From: Undibacterium sp. Jales W-56
Lineage (GTDB): Bacteria; Pseudomonadota; Gammaproteobacteria; Burkholderiales; Burkholderiaceae_D
DNA length: 64,000 bases
Reading direction: 5' to 3'
NCBI RefSeq assembly: GCF_025548535.1
Contig: NZ_JAJLQW010000001.1
Coordinates: 992,001-1,056,000, forward strand
Under the pieces are notes generated by a model. It searched no databases. It worked only from the letters and a program-made list of their open reading frames with translations, and was not told the DNA's origin. Shown here piece after piece: positions 9,520 through 19,034 of the stretch. The translations under genes were made by a program, and so were the position numbers. Numbering within the stretch: position 1 is the first letter of the stretch; every line of letters begins with the position of its first letter.

Positions 9520-10107
9520 ATGAATGATCCCATCCCCTTGCTTGGCTTTAGCACAAGCGCATTAGAGTTGATCTCTTTCGTCTTATCGGTGTTGACTGTC
9601 GCCTTGAATATCCGTCAAATCCATTGGGCATGGCTATTTTCTATTGTGTCGTCGCTTTTGTATGGCGTGGTATTTTTCGACGCCAGGTTATATGGCGATA
9701 TGAGTTTGCAGGCGGTGTTTGTATTGGTCTCGATCTGGGGCTGGGCACAATGGCTGCGAGGCGGTGCCGGTCACCAGGTTTTGCATGTCTCCAGATTATC
9801 CAGCCGGCAGCGCATCTGGTCTGCGGGCGCGTGGTTGCTGGCTTTTGTACTACTCTCATTTTTCTTAAAAAACTATACCGATACCGATGTCGCTTATGCC
9901 GATGGATTCCTGACGGCAGGCAGTTTATTGGGGCAGCTTTTACTCTCCCGTAAAAAATGGGAAAACTGGCAGGTCTGGATTATGGTGGATGTCTTGTATG
10001 TCGGTTTGTATGTGTACAAGGGACTGATGCTGACGGCTATTCTGTATGCCATTTTTGTTGCGATGGCGATCATGGGATTACGTGCCTGGAGTAAAAACAA
10101 TGCCTGA
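9520..10107 (+). CDS. pnuC: PnuC-family vitamin transporter
   Basis: A 195-residue hydrophobic protein of the PnuC family, with about seven membrane helices and the family signature SFVLSVLTVALNIRQIHWAW near the N-terminus, then VSIWGWAQWL and WENWQVWIMVDVLYVGLYV. PnuC proteins move nicotinamide riboside down its gradient, trapped by phosphorylation inside the cell. Members of the same family (PnuT) move thiamine. The gene overlaps by eight bases the following NadR-type kinase gene, which favours nicotinamide riboside. Against that, a TPP riboswitch-controlled TonB receptor lies 1.8 kb away on the other strand, so thiamine remains a possible cargo. No riboswitch is visible in the 115 bases upstream. 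Confidence 0.87.
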   Translation: MNDPIPLLGFSTSALELISFVLSVLTVALNIRQIHWAWLFSIVSSLLYGVVFFDARLYGDMSLQAVFVLVSIWGWAQWLRGGAGHQVLHVSRLSSRQRIWSAGAWLLAFVLLSFFLKNYTDTDVAYADGFLTAGSLLGQLLLSRKKWENWQVWIMVDVLYVGLYVYKGLMLTAILYAIFVAMAIMGLRAWSKNNA

Positions 10108-10651
10108 TTTATCCTCACCTGCATCATCCTCATCAGCGCATCGCCTGGCGATTCTCGGCGCGGAATCTTCGGGCAAATCCTTGCTGGCTGAAGCGCTGGC
10201 GCAGCGTTATCAAAGCGTCTGGGTGCCGGAGTACCTGCGTGAGTTTGTCGATACCCATCAGCGGGTGCCGACAGAAGCGGAGCAAATCCTGATTGCCCGT
10301 ACCCAGGTGGAGCGCGAGCTGGCATTGCTCCCAGAGTCGAAGGGCTGGCTGTTTTGCGATACGTCGCCATTGATGACGGCGCTGTACAGCCGCCATTATT
10401 TCGGTAGGGTTGATGCCGAACTTGAGATACTTGAAAAACAGCATCGCTACGACTTTATCGTCGTGACCGCGCCGGATTTCCCGTGGACGCCAGACGGCTT
10501 GCAACGCGAATCGCCTGCCGTGCGTCAGCAGATACATGAGGACTTGCTGGATTTGCTGGATGAGCGGGAAATACCGTTCCTGATGGTCAGCGGCAGCTTG
10601 CAGGAGCGGGTGGAGCAGGTGGATTTTGCCTTGTCGTTTTTGCTGGCATAA
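10100..10651 (+). CDS. NadR-type nucleoside kinase (AAA_28 ATPase)
   Basis: A 183-residue P-loop protein with the Walker A motif GAESSGKS near residues 22-29, the C-terminal kinase domain of NadR without the nucleotidyltransferase and repressor parts. In NadR this domain phosphorylates ribosylnicotinamide to NMN. The ATG at 10100 lies within the last eight bases of pnuC (10100-10107), so the two are translationally coupled. Together they would take up nicotinamide riboside and trap it as NMN. Substrate assignment depends on pnuC; a thiamine kinase role cannot be excluded. DTSPLMTALYSRHYF and the acidic segment DLLDLLDEREIPF look like the family's substrate-side and lid residues, though I am less sure of those. 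Confidence 0.8.
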   Translation: MPDLSSPASSSSAHRLAILGAESSGKSLLAEALAQRYQSVWVPEYLREFVDTHQRVPTEAEQILIARTQVERELALLPESKGWLFCDTSPLMTALYSRHYFGRVDAELEILEKQHRYDFIVVTAPDFPWTPDGLQRESPAVRQQIHEDLLDLLDEREIPFLMVSGSLQERVEQVDFALSFLLA

Positions 10652-10675
10652 ATAATCTCACAGGATTGAACACGC

Positions 10676-10813
10676 ATGACGAGTACCGTTATCCTGAATG
10701 AGTTGCAAGCTCAGCTTGGTTTAAAACTCAGCAAGTTTGGTCAGGTTTTCTCAGTCGTTAAACCTTATTCTCCTCCTCGCCAAGGAGTAAATATGAATGA
10801 CCACTGCTGCTGA
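10676..10813 (+). CDS. Possible 45-residue small ORF overlapping the AraC gene start
   Basis: An ORF of 45 codons begins 24 bases after the NadR-type kinase gene and runs past the AraC start at 10797, in another frame. An AGGA lies 10 bases before its ATG. The peptide starts MTSTVILNELQAQL and ends NDHCC. It resembles nothing I recognise. The AraC gene has its own strong site (AAGGAG at 10783-10788), inside this ORF, so a coupling or leader role is possible. Coding is unproven. Confidence 0.2.
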   Translation: MTSTVILNELQAQLGLKLSKFGQVFSVVKPYSPPRQGVNMNDHCC

Positions 10814-11684
10814 AAAAAGATACCTGTCACGTTTTCGTGATGTGTTTGACTACATCGATCAACATTTGGATGAAGAATTAAGTGTTGAGCAATTGAGTGC
10901 TGTTGCCGCATTTTCGAAATATCATTTTCACCGACAGTTCTCAGAGATGTTCGGTATCAGTGTGCATAAATATGTGCAGCTGGTCCGCTTAAAACGCGCG
11001 ACTTATACGCTGGCATTCCGGGATCATGGCCGTATCATCGACCTCGCAATGGCTAGCGGATATGAAGGGCCGGAAGCGTTCTCGCGTGCTTTCAGGAAGA
11101 TGCTGGGACAATCGCCTTCTGCGTTTAAAGAGGATCCGCTGTGGACTTCCTGGTATCAAACCTATCAGGCTGTTCACCATATAAGGATCACACACATGAA
11201 ACCGGAACATACTTTAGAAAGCGTCAAAGTCGTCCATGTCGAACCGATCAGGGTCGCTGTATTAGAGCATCGTGGCGCGCCGGATCGCATCAGCCTATCG
11301 ATACGTCGGTTCATTGAATGGCGCAAGCAACAGCGTTTGTCACCGGCCGTGAGTGCGACTTTCAATATTTTTTATTCGAATCCGCATGAGGCGGTGCCTG
11401 ATGATTATCGTCTGGATCTGTGTGCCTCAGTGCAGCACGAGATTGCAGAAGAAAATGAGTTTGGGATTGTGAATAAGATGATTCCCGGCGGGCGCTGCGC
11501 CGTATTGCGACATGTCGGATCGGATGACAATCTTGCGCAGACGATGCAATTCATTTACTCGGAATGGCTGCCGCAGAGCGGTGAGGAGCTAAGGGATTTT
11601 CCTGTCTATGCGCAGCGTGTCAAGTTCTTTCCTGACGTCCCTGAGCAGGAAGCGATTATCGATGTTTTTCTTCCCATCCAGTAG
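10797..11684 (+). CDS. AraC-family regulator with GyrI-like effector domain
   Basis: A 295-residue regulator. The N-terminal part, residues 8-105, holds two helix-turn-helix units of the AraC/XylS type (ELSVEQLSAVAAFSKYHFHR and IIDLAMASGYEGPEAFSRAF, ending LGQSPSAFK). The C-terminal part from about residue 130 resembles the GyrI/Rob effector-binding domain (KVVHVEPIRVAVLEHRGAP and the ending YAQRVKFFPDVPEQEAIIDVFLPI). Members of this type (Rob, SoxS-like) bind small hydrophobic ligands and control efflux or stress genes. AAGGAG precedes the ATG by eight bases. It converges on the TonB receptor gene, with a shared bidirectional terminator between them. Its target cannot be read from sequence. 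Confidence 0.88.
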   Translation: MTTAAEKRYLSRFRDVFDYIDQHLDEELSVEQLSAVAAFSKYHFHRQFSEMFGISVHKYVQLVRLKRATYTLAFRDHGRIIDLAMASGYEGPEAFSRAFRKMLGQSPSAFKEDPLWTSWYQTYQAVHHIRITHMKPEHTLESVKVVHVEPIRVAVLEHRGAPDRISLSIRRFIEWRKQQRLSPAVSATFNIFYSNPHEAVPDDYRLDLCASVQHEIAEENEFGIVNKMIPGGRCAVLRHVGSDDNLAQTMQFIYSEWLPQSGEELRDFPVYAQRVKFFPDVPEQEAIIDVFLPIQ

Positions 11685-11706
11685 CGTATAGATGCGTTGG
11701 CAAATG

Positions 11707-11873
11707 GTCAGGGCTTATGCAAAAACAAAAACCTCTCACTGACGTTTTGATATTCAAATGAACCCGCAAGCTGGATGCGCCTGTTGGCACGAAATGTCGC
11801 TGAAAGCCGCATCCAGCATGCGGTTTCAATGTGGATGGTGGTAAGCGGCTGGTCGTTTTGCGTAAGTCCTGAC
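11707..11873. repeat. Palindromic MITE-like intergenic repeat, copy 2
   Basis: Second copy of the element at 8019-8148, 167 bases between near-perfect outer inverted repeats: GTCAGGGCTTATGCAAAA on the left and, reversed, GTCAGGACTTACGCAAAA on the right. The core again folds on itself: GCTGGATGCG pairs with CGCATCCAGC. Relative to copy 1 it has about 30 extra bases near the left end. The sequence between the AraC gene and the terminator holds nothing else. There is no reading frame for a transposase, so if mobile it would need an enzyme in trans. Confidence 0.72.
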
Positions 11874-11896
11874 GGTATATAAGTGTTGCGGTAATA

Positions 11897-11928
11897 AAAA
11901 CGGGATGCGCTGAAGGCATCCCGTTTTC
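11897..11928. terminator. Bidirectional rho-independent terminator
   Basis: An A-run, stem CGGGATGC, loop GCTGAAG, stem GCATCCCG and a T-run make a symmetric terminator between two converging genes, the AraC regulator and the TonB-dependent receptor; it can work in both directions. Confidence 0.85.
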
Positions 11929-11938
11929 TTTGGCGCGA

Positions 11939-14092
11939 TCAGAAATCAAATTGCGCAGAGACCTTAAATACTCTTGGCGCACCGGGAAACAGGTAGCCGC
12001 CCAGTGATTGCGTGACATCGCGCCAGTAGAATTTATCGCTCACGTTGTCGATGTTAACGCGCAGGGTAGTCGCAACGCCCGCCAGCCTGGTGTGGTAACG
12101 GGTACCGAGGTTGAATACGCTGTAGCCCGGTACCATCACGCTGTTATCAGGCTGAAATGCTTTATCTCCAGCGTAATTCCAGCTACCGTTGAGGCTCAGG
12201 CCTGGCAGACCGGCGATGGCATAATCGAGATAGATAACGGATTTCCGCGCGGGCACATTGGTCACGCGCTTATCGTCGAGACCGGCGATGCCGGTACCCG
12301 ATTGACGCGCGTCGAGCGCAGTCAAGCTCCCGCCTAATGACAGTGCGGGAGTGACGCGTCCTTGCACTGTCAATTCAAGCCCATTGTGTATCGCGGAACC
12401 GTTGCTGACATACACATTCGCGGTATTCGTATATTCCAGCGGTTTCTTGATGCGGAACGCGGCAGCGCTGATACTGACGTCACGGTTCAGATCGGCTTTG
12501 ACGCCGATTTCAACTTGCCTGGATTTGGCGGGATTGAGCACCTGGTTGACATTGCCGGTACCGATAGGTGCGATGCCGCCGTGTTCCAGACCTTCGCTGA
12601 AAGAAGCATAGATGCTGATATTTGATTGCGGCTTGAATACCAGTGCCAGGCTCGGCAACTGGTAGCTGCGGTCGTAACCCGGGCTGTCGATTTGCTGGCG
12701 CCGGATCGCGACATGACGCAGACCCGCATGCAGTTTCCATGCATCGCTCAGGTCGATGATGTCTTGTGCGAACACGGACCATTCCTTATCGGTCCTGCGC
12801 AGCAGAACCGGCCCCGTCACATTGCCCGATGGCGGCACCACGGCAGGGCGGAACACATTGCTGCCACCCACATAGTCGTACACATAATCGCCAAAGCGAT
12901 CGCGTCGTTGGAAACTTGAAAATCCTATCGCTAGATTGTGCCGGAAAGCACCAGCCAACCATTTGCCGCTCAAGATCGCCTGCGTCGCAACCGGGGATTT
13001 GGATTCATTCACGCTCTGATAGTCATACACATCGTAATCGCCATTGGCGCAATAGCCGGGATACAGGTTGGCAGCAGTGCAGCCGTAAGGGAAAGCGGTG
13101 TAATCATCCCGCTTAAATTCATGTCGGTTGGCGGAAAAACTTGCGCGCCAGTTGTCGCTGAACCGGTATTCAAAGCGCAGGCCGATATTGCTGCTACGGG
13201 TGAATACCGGTTTTGCCCAGGGCTGGTCATTGAGCATGATGTCGGGATTAATCCCGCGTGGCAAATCGGTGCCGTTAAACAGTTGATAGCCCGGGACGGT
13301 GAGTTGTGATTTACGTTGGTAATCGAGATCGAGCTGGAGCAGGGCCTGCGGCGTCATGTGCCAGTCGAATGCAGCCGAGGCAAACTGACGCTCACCGTCG
13401 GCGCCTTTGACATAGGAGCGGATTTTTTCAGCCGCCGCATTGATGCGATAGCCAAACTGCCTGTCATCCGATTGACCGCCGAGATCGGCTGTGCCGTACA
13501 AGGTACCGCGTTCGCTGGTTTCTATGCTGAGCGAGCGTAACGGCGCCGCAGTGGGGCGCTTGAGCACATAATTGATAATGCCGCCCGGTGTGGCGAAACC
13601 AGCCTGAAAGCCGGCCAAGCCTTTGAGGATTTCGATCCGTTCTTTGTTTTCCAATGGAATCGAGGCATCGCCAGGAATCGCCAGTCCGTCTTTGCGGTAG
13701 CTGCTGGTGTTGTCCAGTGCAAAGCCGCGGATCGAAAACTGCTCTGCATAGCCAACTGCGTTGTAGGCATCATTGACACTCGCATCGAATTTCATCGCGT
13801 CGGTACTGCTGCGGATGCGCAAGTCTTGCATTTGTTGTCGAGAAAAAACAGTCATCGAGACCGGCGTGTCTTGTAATGGCGCATCGACAAAGCCGGCGAC
13901 GCTATTGGTAATGGGTTTTTCCTTGAGCTGTTTGTTGGCGCTGATGATGACTTCCGGCAGCGCTTGGTCGTCGCTTTGCGCATAGGCCGAAGATGTGAGT
14001 GCGCAAGCCTGTGCAATTGCCGCAGCAATAGCAGTCAGACGCAGCGTAGTGCGCATGCTCGTGCGCAGGGAGGACGGAGTTGTGGTTGGCAT
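11939..14092 (-). CDS. TonB-dependent outer-membrane receptor under TPP riboswitch control
   Basis: A 717-residue outer-membrane receptor. A signal peptide of about 39 residues (ending SSAYAQ) precedes a plug domain with PLQDTPVSMTVFSRQQMQDL, FSIRGFALDN and ERIEILKGLAGFQAGFATPGG, then a 22-strand barrel whose last residue is phenylalanine (SAQFDF). By the plug it belongs to the siderophore-receptor branch. However, a TPP riboswitch lies just upstream (14153-14256), so the substrate is probably thiamine or a thiamine precursor rather than iron. TonB-dependent thiamine-regulated receptors are known in other groups. An alternative start exists at 14056 (MRTTLRL), which gives a tighter signal peptide. 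Transcription ends at the shared terminator at 11897-11928. Confidence 0.88.
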   Translation of the reverse strand: MPTTTPSSLRTSMRTTLRLTAIAAAIAQACALTSSAYAQSDDQALPEVIISANKQLKEKPITNSVAGFVDAPLQDTPVSMTVFSRQQMQDLRIRSSTDAMKFDASVNDAYNAVGYAEQFSIRGFALDNTSSYRKDGLAIPGDASIPLENKERIEILKGLAGFQAGFATPGGIINYVLKRPTAAPLRSLSIETSERGTLYGTADLGGQSDDRQFGYRINAAAEKIRSYVKGADGERQFASAAFDWHMTPQALLQLDLDYQRKSQLTVPGYQLFNGTDLPRGINPDIMLNDQPWAKPVFTRSSNIGLRFEYRFSDNWRASFSANRHEFKRDDYTAFPYGCTAANLYPGYCANGDYDVYDYQSVNESKSPVATQAILSGKWLAGAFRHNLAIGFSSFQRRDRFGDYVYDYVGGSNVFRPAVVPPSGNVTGPVLLRRTDKEWSVFAQDIIDLSDAWKLHAGLRHVAIRRQQIDSPGYDRSYQLPSLALVFKPQSNISIYASFSEGLEHGGIAPIGTGNVNQVLNPAKSRQVEIGVKADLNRDVSISAAAFRIKKPLEYTNTANVYVSNGSAIHNGLELTVQGRVTPALSLGGSLTALDARQSGTGIAGLDDKRVTNVPARKSVIYLDYAIAGLPGLSLNGSWNYAGDKAFQPDNSVMVPGYSVFNLGTRYHTRLAGVATTLRVNIDNVSDKFYWRDVTQSLGGYLFPGAPRVFKVSAQFDF

Positions 14093-14152
14093 AGTGTGCT
14101 CTTTTTTGCGAAGTCAACGCAGGAGCAAACAAAGAGACGGGAGGAGACTTTG

Positions 14153-14256
14153 CGCTTCCCTACGCTGGCATTATCCAGATCAGGTTCAAGGGTATTTCTC
14201 ACCTGCAGAAGACGATATCGGGCAACGATATTCGTCAGGCAGGACCCCTAGCGAGA
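14153..14256 (-). promoter_or_regulatory. TPP riboswitch (THI element)
   Basis: On the minus strand the conserved TPP aptamer is clear: GCTAGGGGTCCTG at the start (about 14240-14255), GGTGAGAAATACCC in the middle, and CTTGAACCTGATCTGGATAA followed by TGCCAGCGTAGGGAAG at the end. It lies some 60 bases before the ATG of the TonB-dependent receptor. TPP binding should lower expression of that receptor. No clear terminator is visible between aptamer and start, so control may be at translation initiation. Confidence 0.93.
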
Positions 14257-14261
14257 GCCGT

Positions 14262-14292
14262 ATTCTACTACAAAGCCGGATGCAGGCTGAAA
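14262..14292 (-). promoter_or_regulatory. Probable promoter of the riboswitch-TonB receptor unit
   Basis: Reading the minus strand, a TAGAAT -10 box lies at 14267-14262, placing the transcription start at about 14255, the first base of the aptamer. The -35 region is weak (TTTCAG or TCAGCC), so the call rests on the -10 box and its position. Confidence 0.5.
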
Positions 14293-14357
14293 CCGGACTG
14301 GCTCAAGCACCCTGGCACGGATCTTTTTGGTCATAAATGATTTAAGCGACGGACTTG

Positions 14358-15236
14358 TCAAGCCGTCTGGCGCTTGAAGGTATGACGCAAGCCCTCTATC
14401 GAATACACTACCAGCGCAGTCCAGATCGCGATGAAACCAATTAGCCGGTCGCCGCTAAATGGCTCGTGATACAGGTATACGCCGAGCACCAGCTGGATAG
14501 ATGGGGCGATGTACTGCAATAGTCCCAGGGTCGCCATCGGTATGCGGCGCGCACCGGCTGCGAACATGAGCAGGGGAATCGCCGTAATCGGTCCTGCTGC
14601 CAACAGTAGGGATTGGGTCGTCGCGGTGCCGCTGAGAAACGCGTTATGTCCTTGCATCGTGAGGTAGCTGAGGTAGGTAAAGGCGAATGGAAACAAAATA
14701 AAAGTTTCCAGCGACAACCCTTCCAACGCACCCAGAGCGGCGGTTTTACGCAGCAAACCATAAATACCGAAACTGATCGCCAGCGACAGGCCAATGACAG
14801 GCGGATGCCCGGCTTGCACCGTCAGCCAGATGACACCGCAGGCCGCAAGTGCGACGGCGATCCATTGACCGACACGCAGCCGTTCCCGCAACAGCACAAA
14901 GCCGAGCAATACATTCACCAGCGGCGTCATGAAATAACCGAGACTGGCATCGACCACCCGGTCGTTATTGATTGCCCAGATGTAGATCAGCCAGTTCACC
15001 GAGAGAAGTAAGGCACTCGCGGCAAAGCCTGCAATCAGTTTCGGTTGATTCAATAAATTACCGAGCCACGCCCATTGCTTGCGGATAGCCAGCACGATCA
15101 CCAAAAATACTAAAGACCATAGCATCCGGTGCAGCAGTATCTCCAAAGCGGGAACGCCGTGCAAGGCTTTGAAATAAACCGGAAATAAACCCCACACAAT
15201 ATAAGCGGATGCCGCTAAGAGTATGCCTTTGCGCAT
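14358..15236 (-). CDS. rarD: EamA-family transporter RarD
   Basis: A 292-residue inner-membrane protein with ten predicted hydrophobic helices and the RarD hallmark at its N-terminus (GILLAASAYIVWGLFPVYFK, then LEILLHRMLWSLVF). RarD proteins are drug/metabolite-transporter superfamily members named for a chloramphenicol-sensitivity phenotype; the substrate is not known. The length fits the family. Its gene stands alone, about 100 bases upstream of the TPP riboswitch promoter on the same strand, and is not expected to be part of that unit. The 278 bases between its start and mtfA, 15237-15514, show no gene and no clear element. Confidence 0.9.
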   Translation of the reverse strand: MRKGILLAASAYIVWGLFPVYFKALHGVPALEILLHRMLWSLVFLVIVLAIRKQWAWLGNLLNQPKLIAGFAASALLLSVNWLIYIWAINNDRVVDASLGYFMTPLVNVLLGFVLLRERLRVGQWIAVALAACGVIWLTVQAGHPPVIGLSLAISFGIYGLLRKTAALGALEGLSLETFILFPFAFTYLSYLTMQGHNAFLSGTATTQSLLLAAGPITAIPLLMFAAGARRIPMATLGLLQYIAPSIQLVLGVYLYHEPFSGDRLIGFIAIWTALVVYSIEGLRHTFKRQTA

Positions 15237-15514
15237 GAGTGAACGATCAAAAGAGGAGATGGCGATGCCGAAAACTATTTTGTCAACGTCGCAGTATCCG
15301 ATTTTCCGGATAATTGCTTTGGCATCAAGGATTTAGCATTATCGCAGCAATTCAGCGTGTGCGTAATGAGATAGTTCAAAACCGCGGAATGCTCTTGCGT
15401 TTACCTGCTTTGCCCCAACTTGGAAGTCAATAGAGCGGGATAGAGAGGAAATAACATGTTGATGAATTGCAATTGCCTGACCCATTCCGTTGCTTTCTTG
15501 CCTGGTAGTGTACG

Positions 15515-16336
15515 ATGAACGCCTTACCTTTAATCCTCTTCCTGCTGGCGCTTGCCTGCGCCATTATGTTGGCGATATTTTTGCCTGCGTATTTATTGAA
15601 ACGCGCAGTGCAGCAGCCATTTCCTTCGCATTACAACAAAATATTGCGTAAAAATATTCCGGTCTATTCGCGCATGCCCGCTGACCTGCAATTGCAATTG
15701 AAGCGTTTGATCAAGCAGTTTTTACATCAGAAAAAATTCATCGCCTGCGATGGCTTGCAGATGTCGGATGAGATCAAAGTCACGATAGCGGGCAGGGCCT
15801 GCATGTTGCTGTTGAATCGTGTCACGGCAGTGTATCCGGCGTTAAAAACCATACTGGTATACCCCAGCCCATTTATCGTGCCGCGTATCGAAACCGGCAT
15901 GGGGGGCGTCGTCACGCATGCGCATCAAAGTTTATCGGGCGAGTCTTGGAGTGACGGACGGGTCGTTGTGGCATGGGATCATGTACAGCGCCGCGGTGGC
16001 GAACAGGCCGAAGGACATGACGTGGTGCTGCATGAATTTGCCCATCAGTTAGATAGCGAAACCGGGGTGACCAATGGCGCTCCAGCCTTGGGTAGCAAGG
16101 CAAGATACCAGCGATGGTCGGCTATTTTGTCCGAAGAATTTGCGGCCTTACAGCAAGCCGTAGCGTTGGGCGAGGATACTGTGATCGATCCTTACGGTGC
16201 GACCAATCCGGCCGAATTCTTTGCCGTGGTCACCGAGACGTTCTTTGAAAAACCATGGGCGATGGCACGCCGGCATACGGCTTTGTTTGAACAGTTCAGA
16301 GCGTATTACCAGGTCGATCCACGCGACTGGAGTTGA
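15515..16336 (+). CDS. mtfA: MtfA-family zinc-dependent peptidase
   Basis: A 273-residue protein of peptidase family M90. A membrane helix covers residues 4-27; the zinc motif HEFAH lies at residues 173-177 (with VVLHEFAHQLD), and a further glutamate, EFFAVVTETFFE, fits the third ligand of the gluzincin-like fold. In enterobacteria MtfA binds and titrates the Mlc repressor and is a weak aminopeptidase. No Mlc or PTS gene is visible here, and this version has a membrane anchor at the N-terminus, so its role may be a membrane-bound protease. It stands between two divergent or convergent single genes and is not in an operon. Confidence 0.9.
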   Translation: MNALPLILFLLALACAIMLAIFLPAYLLKRAVQQPFPSHYNKILRKNIPVYSRMPADLQLQLKRLIKQFLHQKKFIACDGLQMSDEIKVTIAGRACMLLLNRVTAVYPALKTILVYPSPFIVPRIETGMGGVVTHAHQSLSGESWSDGRVVVAWDHVQRRGGEQAEGHDVVLHEFAHQLDSETGVTNGAPALGSKARYQRWSAILSEEFAALQQAVALGEDTVIDPYGATNPAEFFAVVTETFFEKPWAMARRHTALFEQFRAYYQVDPRDWS

Positions 16337-16374
16337 TTGTTGAGCAGATCGTTGTTGATGCAATTGATTCCGGA

Positions 16375-17267
16375 TTATTTTGTCCGTGCAGTCGCCAGAT
16401 GTTTGCATAGCATTTCAGTACCATCAAGAATGCGTGGTCCCGAACGGTTCAGCCAGTCGCCTTTGACGGTAAATAAATTGTCTTTTTTAACCGCCGCCAT
16501 ATTGCCGAACTGACGCCAATCCGCGAACGCATCTTGCTGATCGCTGCTGCCGGTAATGATCGCATCGGGATTAGCCACCAGCACAGCTTCGGCGGTCACG
16601 GTAGGACTGATTTCTTTGAGCGCGCCAAAAATATTTTGCCCGCCGCATAACCGTATCGCCGCTGACACCATGTGCTGATCATTGAGTGTCATCAAGGGTT
16701 TGCGGGCGATCTGATAAAACACGTTGAGCGGTTTTTGTTTGTCTGCGAGCCGGTAGGTCTGGCGTAGTTTTTCTAAGCGAGCCTTGAATTTTTCAGCCGC
16801 GAGTTTGCCGGTTTCAGTATTCCCCGTCAGGATTGCCAGGCGCTCTATCGAACTGGCGATATCGTCGTAAGTATGCGGCTCGCTTTCAAATACCGCGATT
16901 TTGGTGTCGCGTATCTTGTTGGCGAGCACTTTACCATTGCCAGTGCCCCAGATCACGATCAGATCCGGTTTCAGTGCAATGATGCGCTCCAGATCCAGTG
17001 CGAATACATTGCCTATTGAAGCGATTTTTTTTGCGGCTTCCGGATAGTCGCTGTAGTCGCTGACTCCGACCAGTAAATTACCGGCACCCGCTTCAAACAA
17101 CAGTTCTGTCGCATGCGGAGCCAGGCTGATGATGCGTTGCGCAGGCCGGCTGAGAGTGATTGTATGTTGCGCATCATCGGTCACCGTCACCGTAGCATGG
17201 CTGAGCTGCGCGCTAAGTGCAAATACACATGCAGTCGCCGCGCTGAATATCCGGTTTCCGGGGAACA

Positions 17268-17268
<1 letters not shown>
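16375..17268 (-). CDS. BtuF-like periplasmic cobalamin/metal-chelate binding protein
   Basis: A 297-residue periplasmic binding protein of the helical-backbone class (cobalamin, siderophore or heme). A signal peptide of about 25 residues ends in LSHA; then come PAQRIISLAPHATELLF, VGVSDYSDYP and the long connecting helix region. The ATG at 17268 was chosen over the TTG at 17271: the panC stop and this start overlap as TGATG, which implies translational coupling. BtuF delivers vitamin B12 to BtuCD, but no permease or ATPase gene is near, so the transporter partner must be encoded elsewhere. It could equally be a siderophore-binding protein; the BtuF-like start makes cobalamin my first choice. 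Confidence 0.8.
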
Positions 17269-18164
<896 letters not shown>

Positions 18165-19022
18165 TTACGCAGGTGAGTAGGAAAGGCGAACATAAATCGG
18201 GGCAAACGCTTCGGCTTGCGTGATTTCGATCAAGGTTTCTTTGGCTAATTCAAGCAGGGCAATAAAGTTGACGACCAATACCGGCGCGCCTTTTGATGGG
18301 TCGAATAATTCTGAAAACTCGATAAATTTAGCCGACTGGAGTTTGCGCAAGATGCCCGACATATGTTCGCGCACGGAGAGTTCTTCACGGCTGATTTTGT
18401 GATGCGCAACCAGCGTCGCACGTTTCAATACATCCGCCCAGGCGGCTTGCAGATCGGCCACTTCAACATGCGGCCAGTGCAGTACGGTATTTTGTTCGAT
18501 AAATACTTGCGCATGCAAAAAATCGCGACCCAGTTGCGGTACTGCATTCAGGTCATAAGCGGCTAATTTCATTTGTTCGTATTCCAGCAGGCGACGCACC
18601 AGTTCCGCCCGCGGATCTTCTGCTTCCTCGCCTTCCTGCCTCTTGGTGCTTGGCAGCAGCATGCGCGATTTGATCTCGATCAGCATGGCTGCCATGAGCA
18701 GATATTCTGCGGCTAATTCCAGGTTGTGCTTACGGATTTGTTCTACGTATTCCAGATATTGCAGGGTGACTTGCGCCATCGGAATATCGAGAATATTGAA
18801 ATTTTGTTTGCGTATCAGATACAGCAATAAATCCAGCGGTCCTTCGAAGGCTTCCAGAAAAATCTCAAGCGCATCAGGCGGGATGTACAGATCGTTGGGT
18901 AGCTTGAACAGCGGTTCGCCATACAATTTGGCAAACGCCAGACCATCAACGACATCAGGTGTACTGTCGTTGTTGCCTAGCAGAGGCAGGTCTGTTGCAG
19001 GTAGGGTGGCGCTTGCTGTCAC
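18165..19022 (-). CDS. scpA: Segregation and condensation protein A
   Basis: A 285-residue ScpA/kleisin. The N-terminal SMC-binding part contains the family signature FEGPLDLLLYLIRKQNFNI (near residues 59-77) followed by LDIPMAQVTLQYLEYVE and LAAEYLLMAAMLIEIKSRML. The C-terminal winged-helix end reads IEFSELFDPS and VVNFIALLELAKETLIEI. ScpA bridges SMC heads in chromosome condensation. A roughly 45-residue N-terminal extension precedes the core, as is common in betaproteobacteria. ScpB is not adjacent. It begins 12 bases after the DUF3460 gene and is probably cotranscribed with it and panC. Confidence 0.95.
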   Translation of the reverse strand: MTASATLPATDLPLLGNNDSTPDVVDGLAFAKLYGEPLFKLPNDLYIPPDALEIFLEAFEGPLDLLLYLIRKQNFNILDIPMAQVTLQYLEYVEQIRKHNLELAAEYLLMAAMLIEIKSRMLLPSTKRQEGEEAEDPRAELVRRLLEYEQMKLAAYDLNAVPQLGRDFLHAQVFIEQNTVLHWPHVEVADLQAAWADVLKRATLVAHHKISREELSVREHMSGILRKLQSAKFIEFSELFDPSKGAPVLVVNFIALLELAKETLIEITQAEAFAPIYVRLSYSPA

Positions 19023-19034
19023 AGCGTGGCGGGC

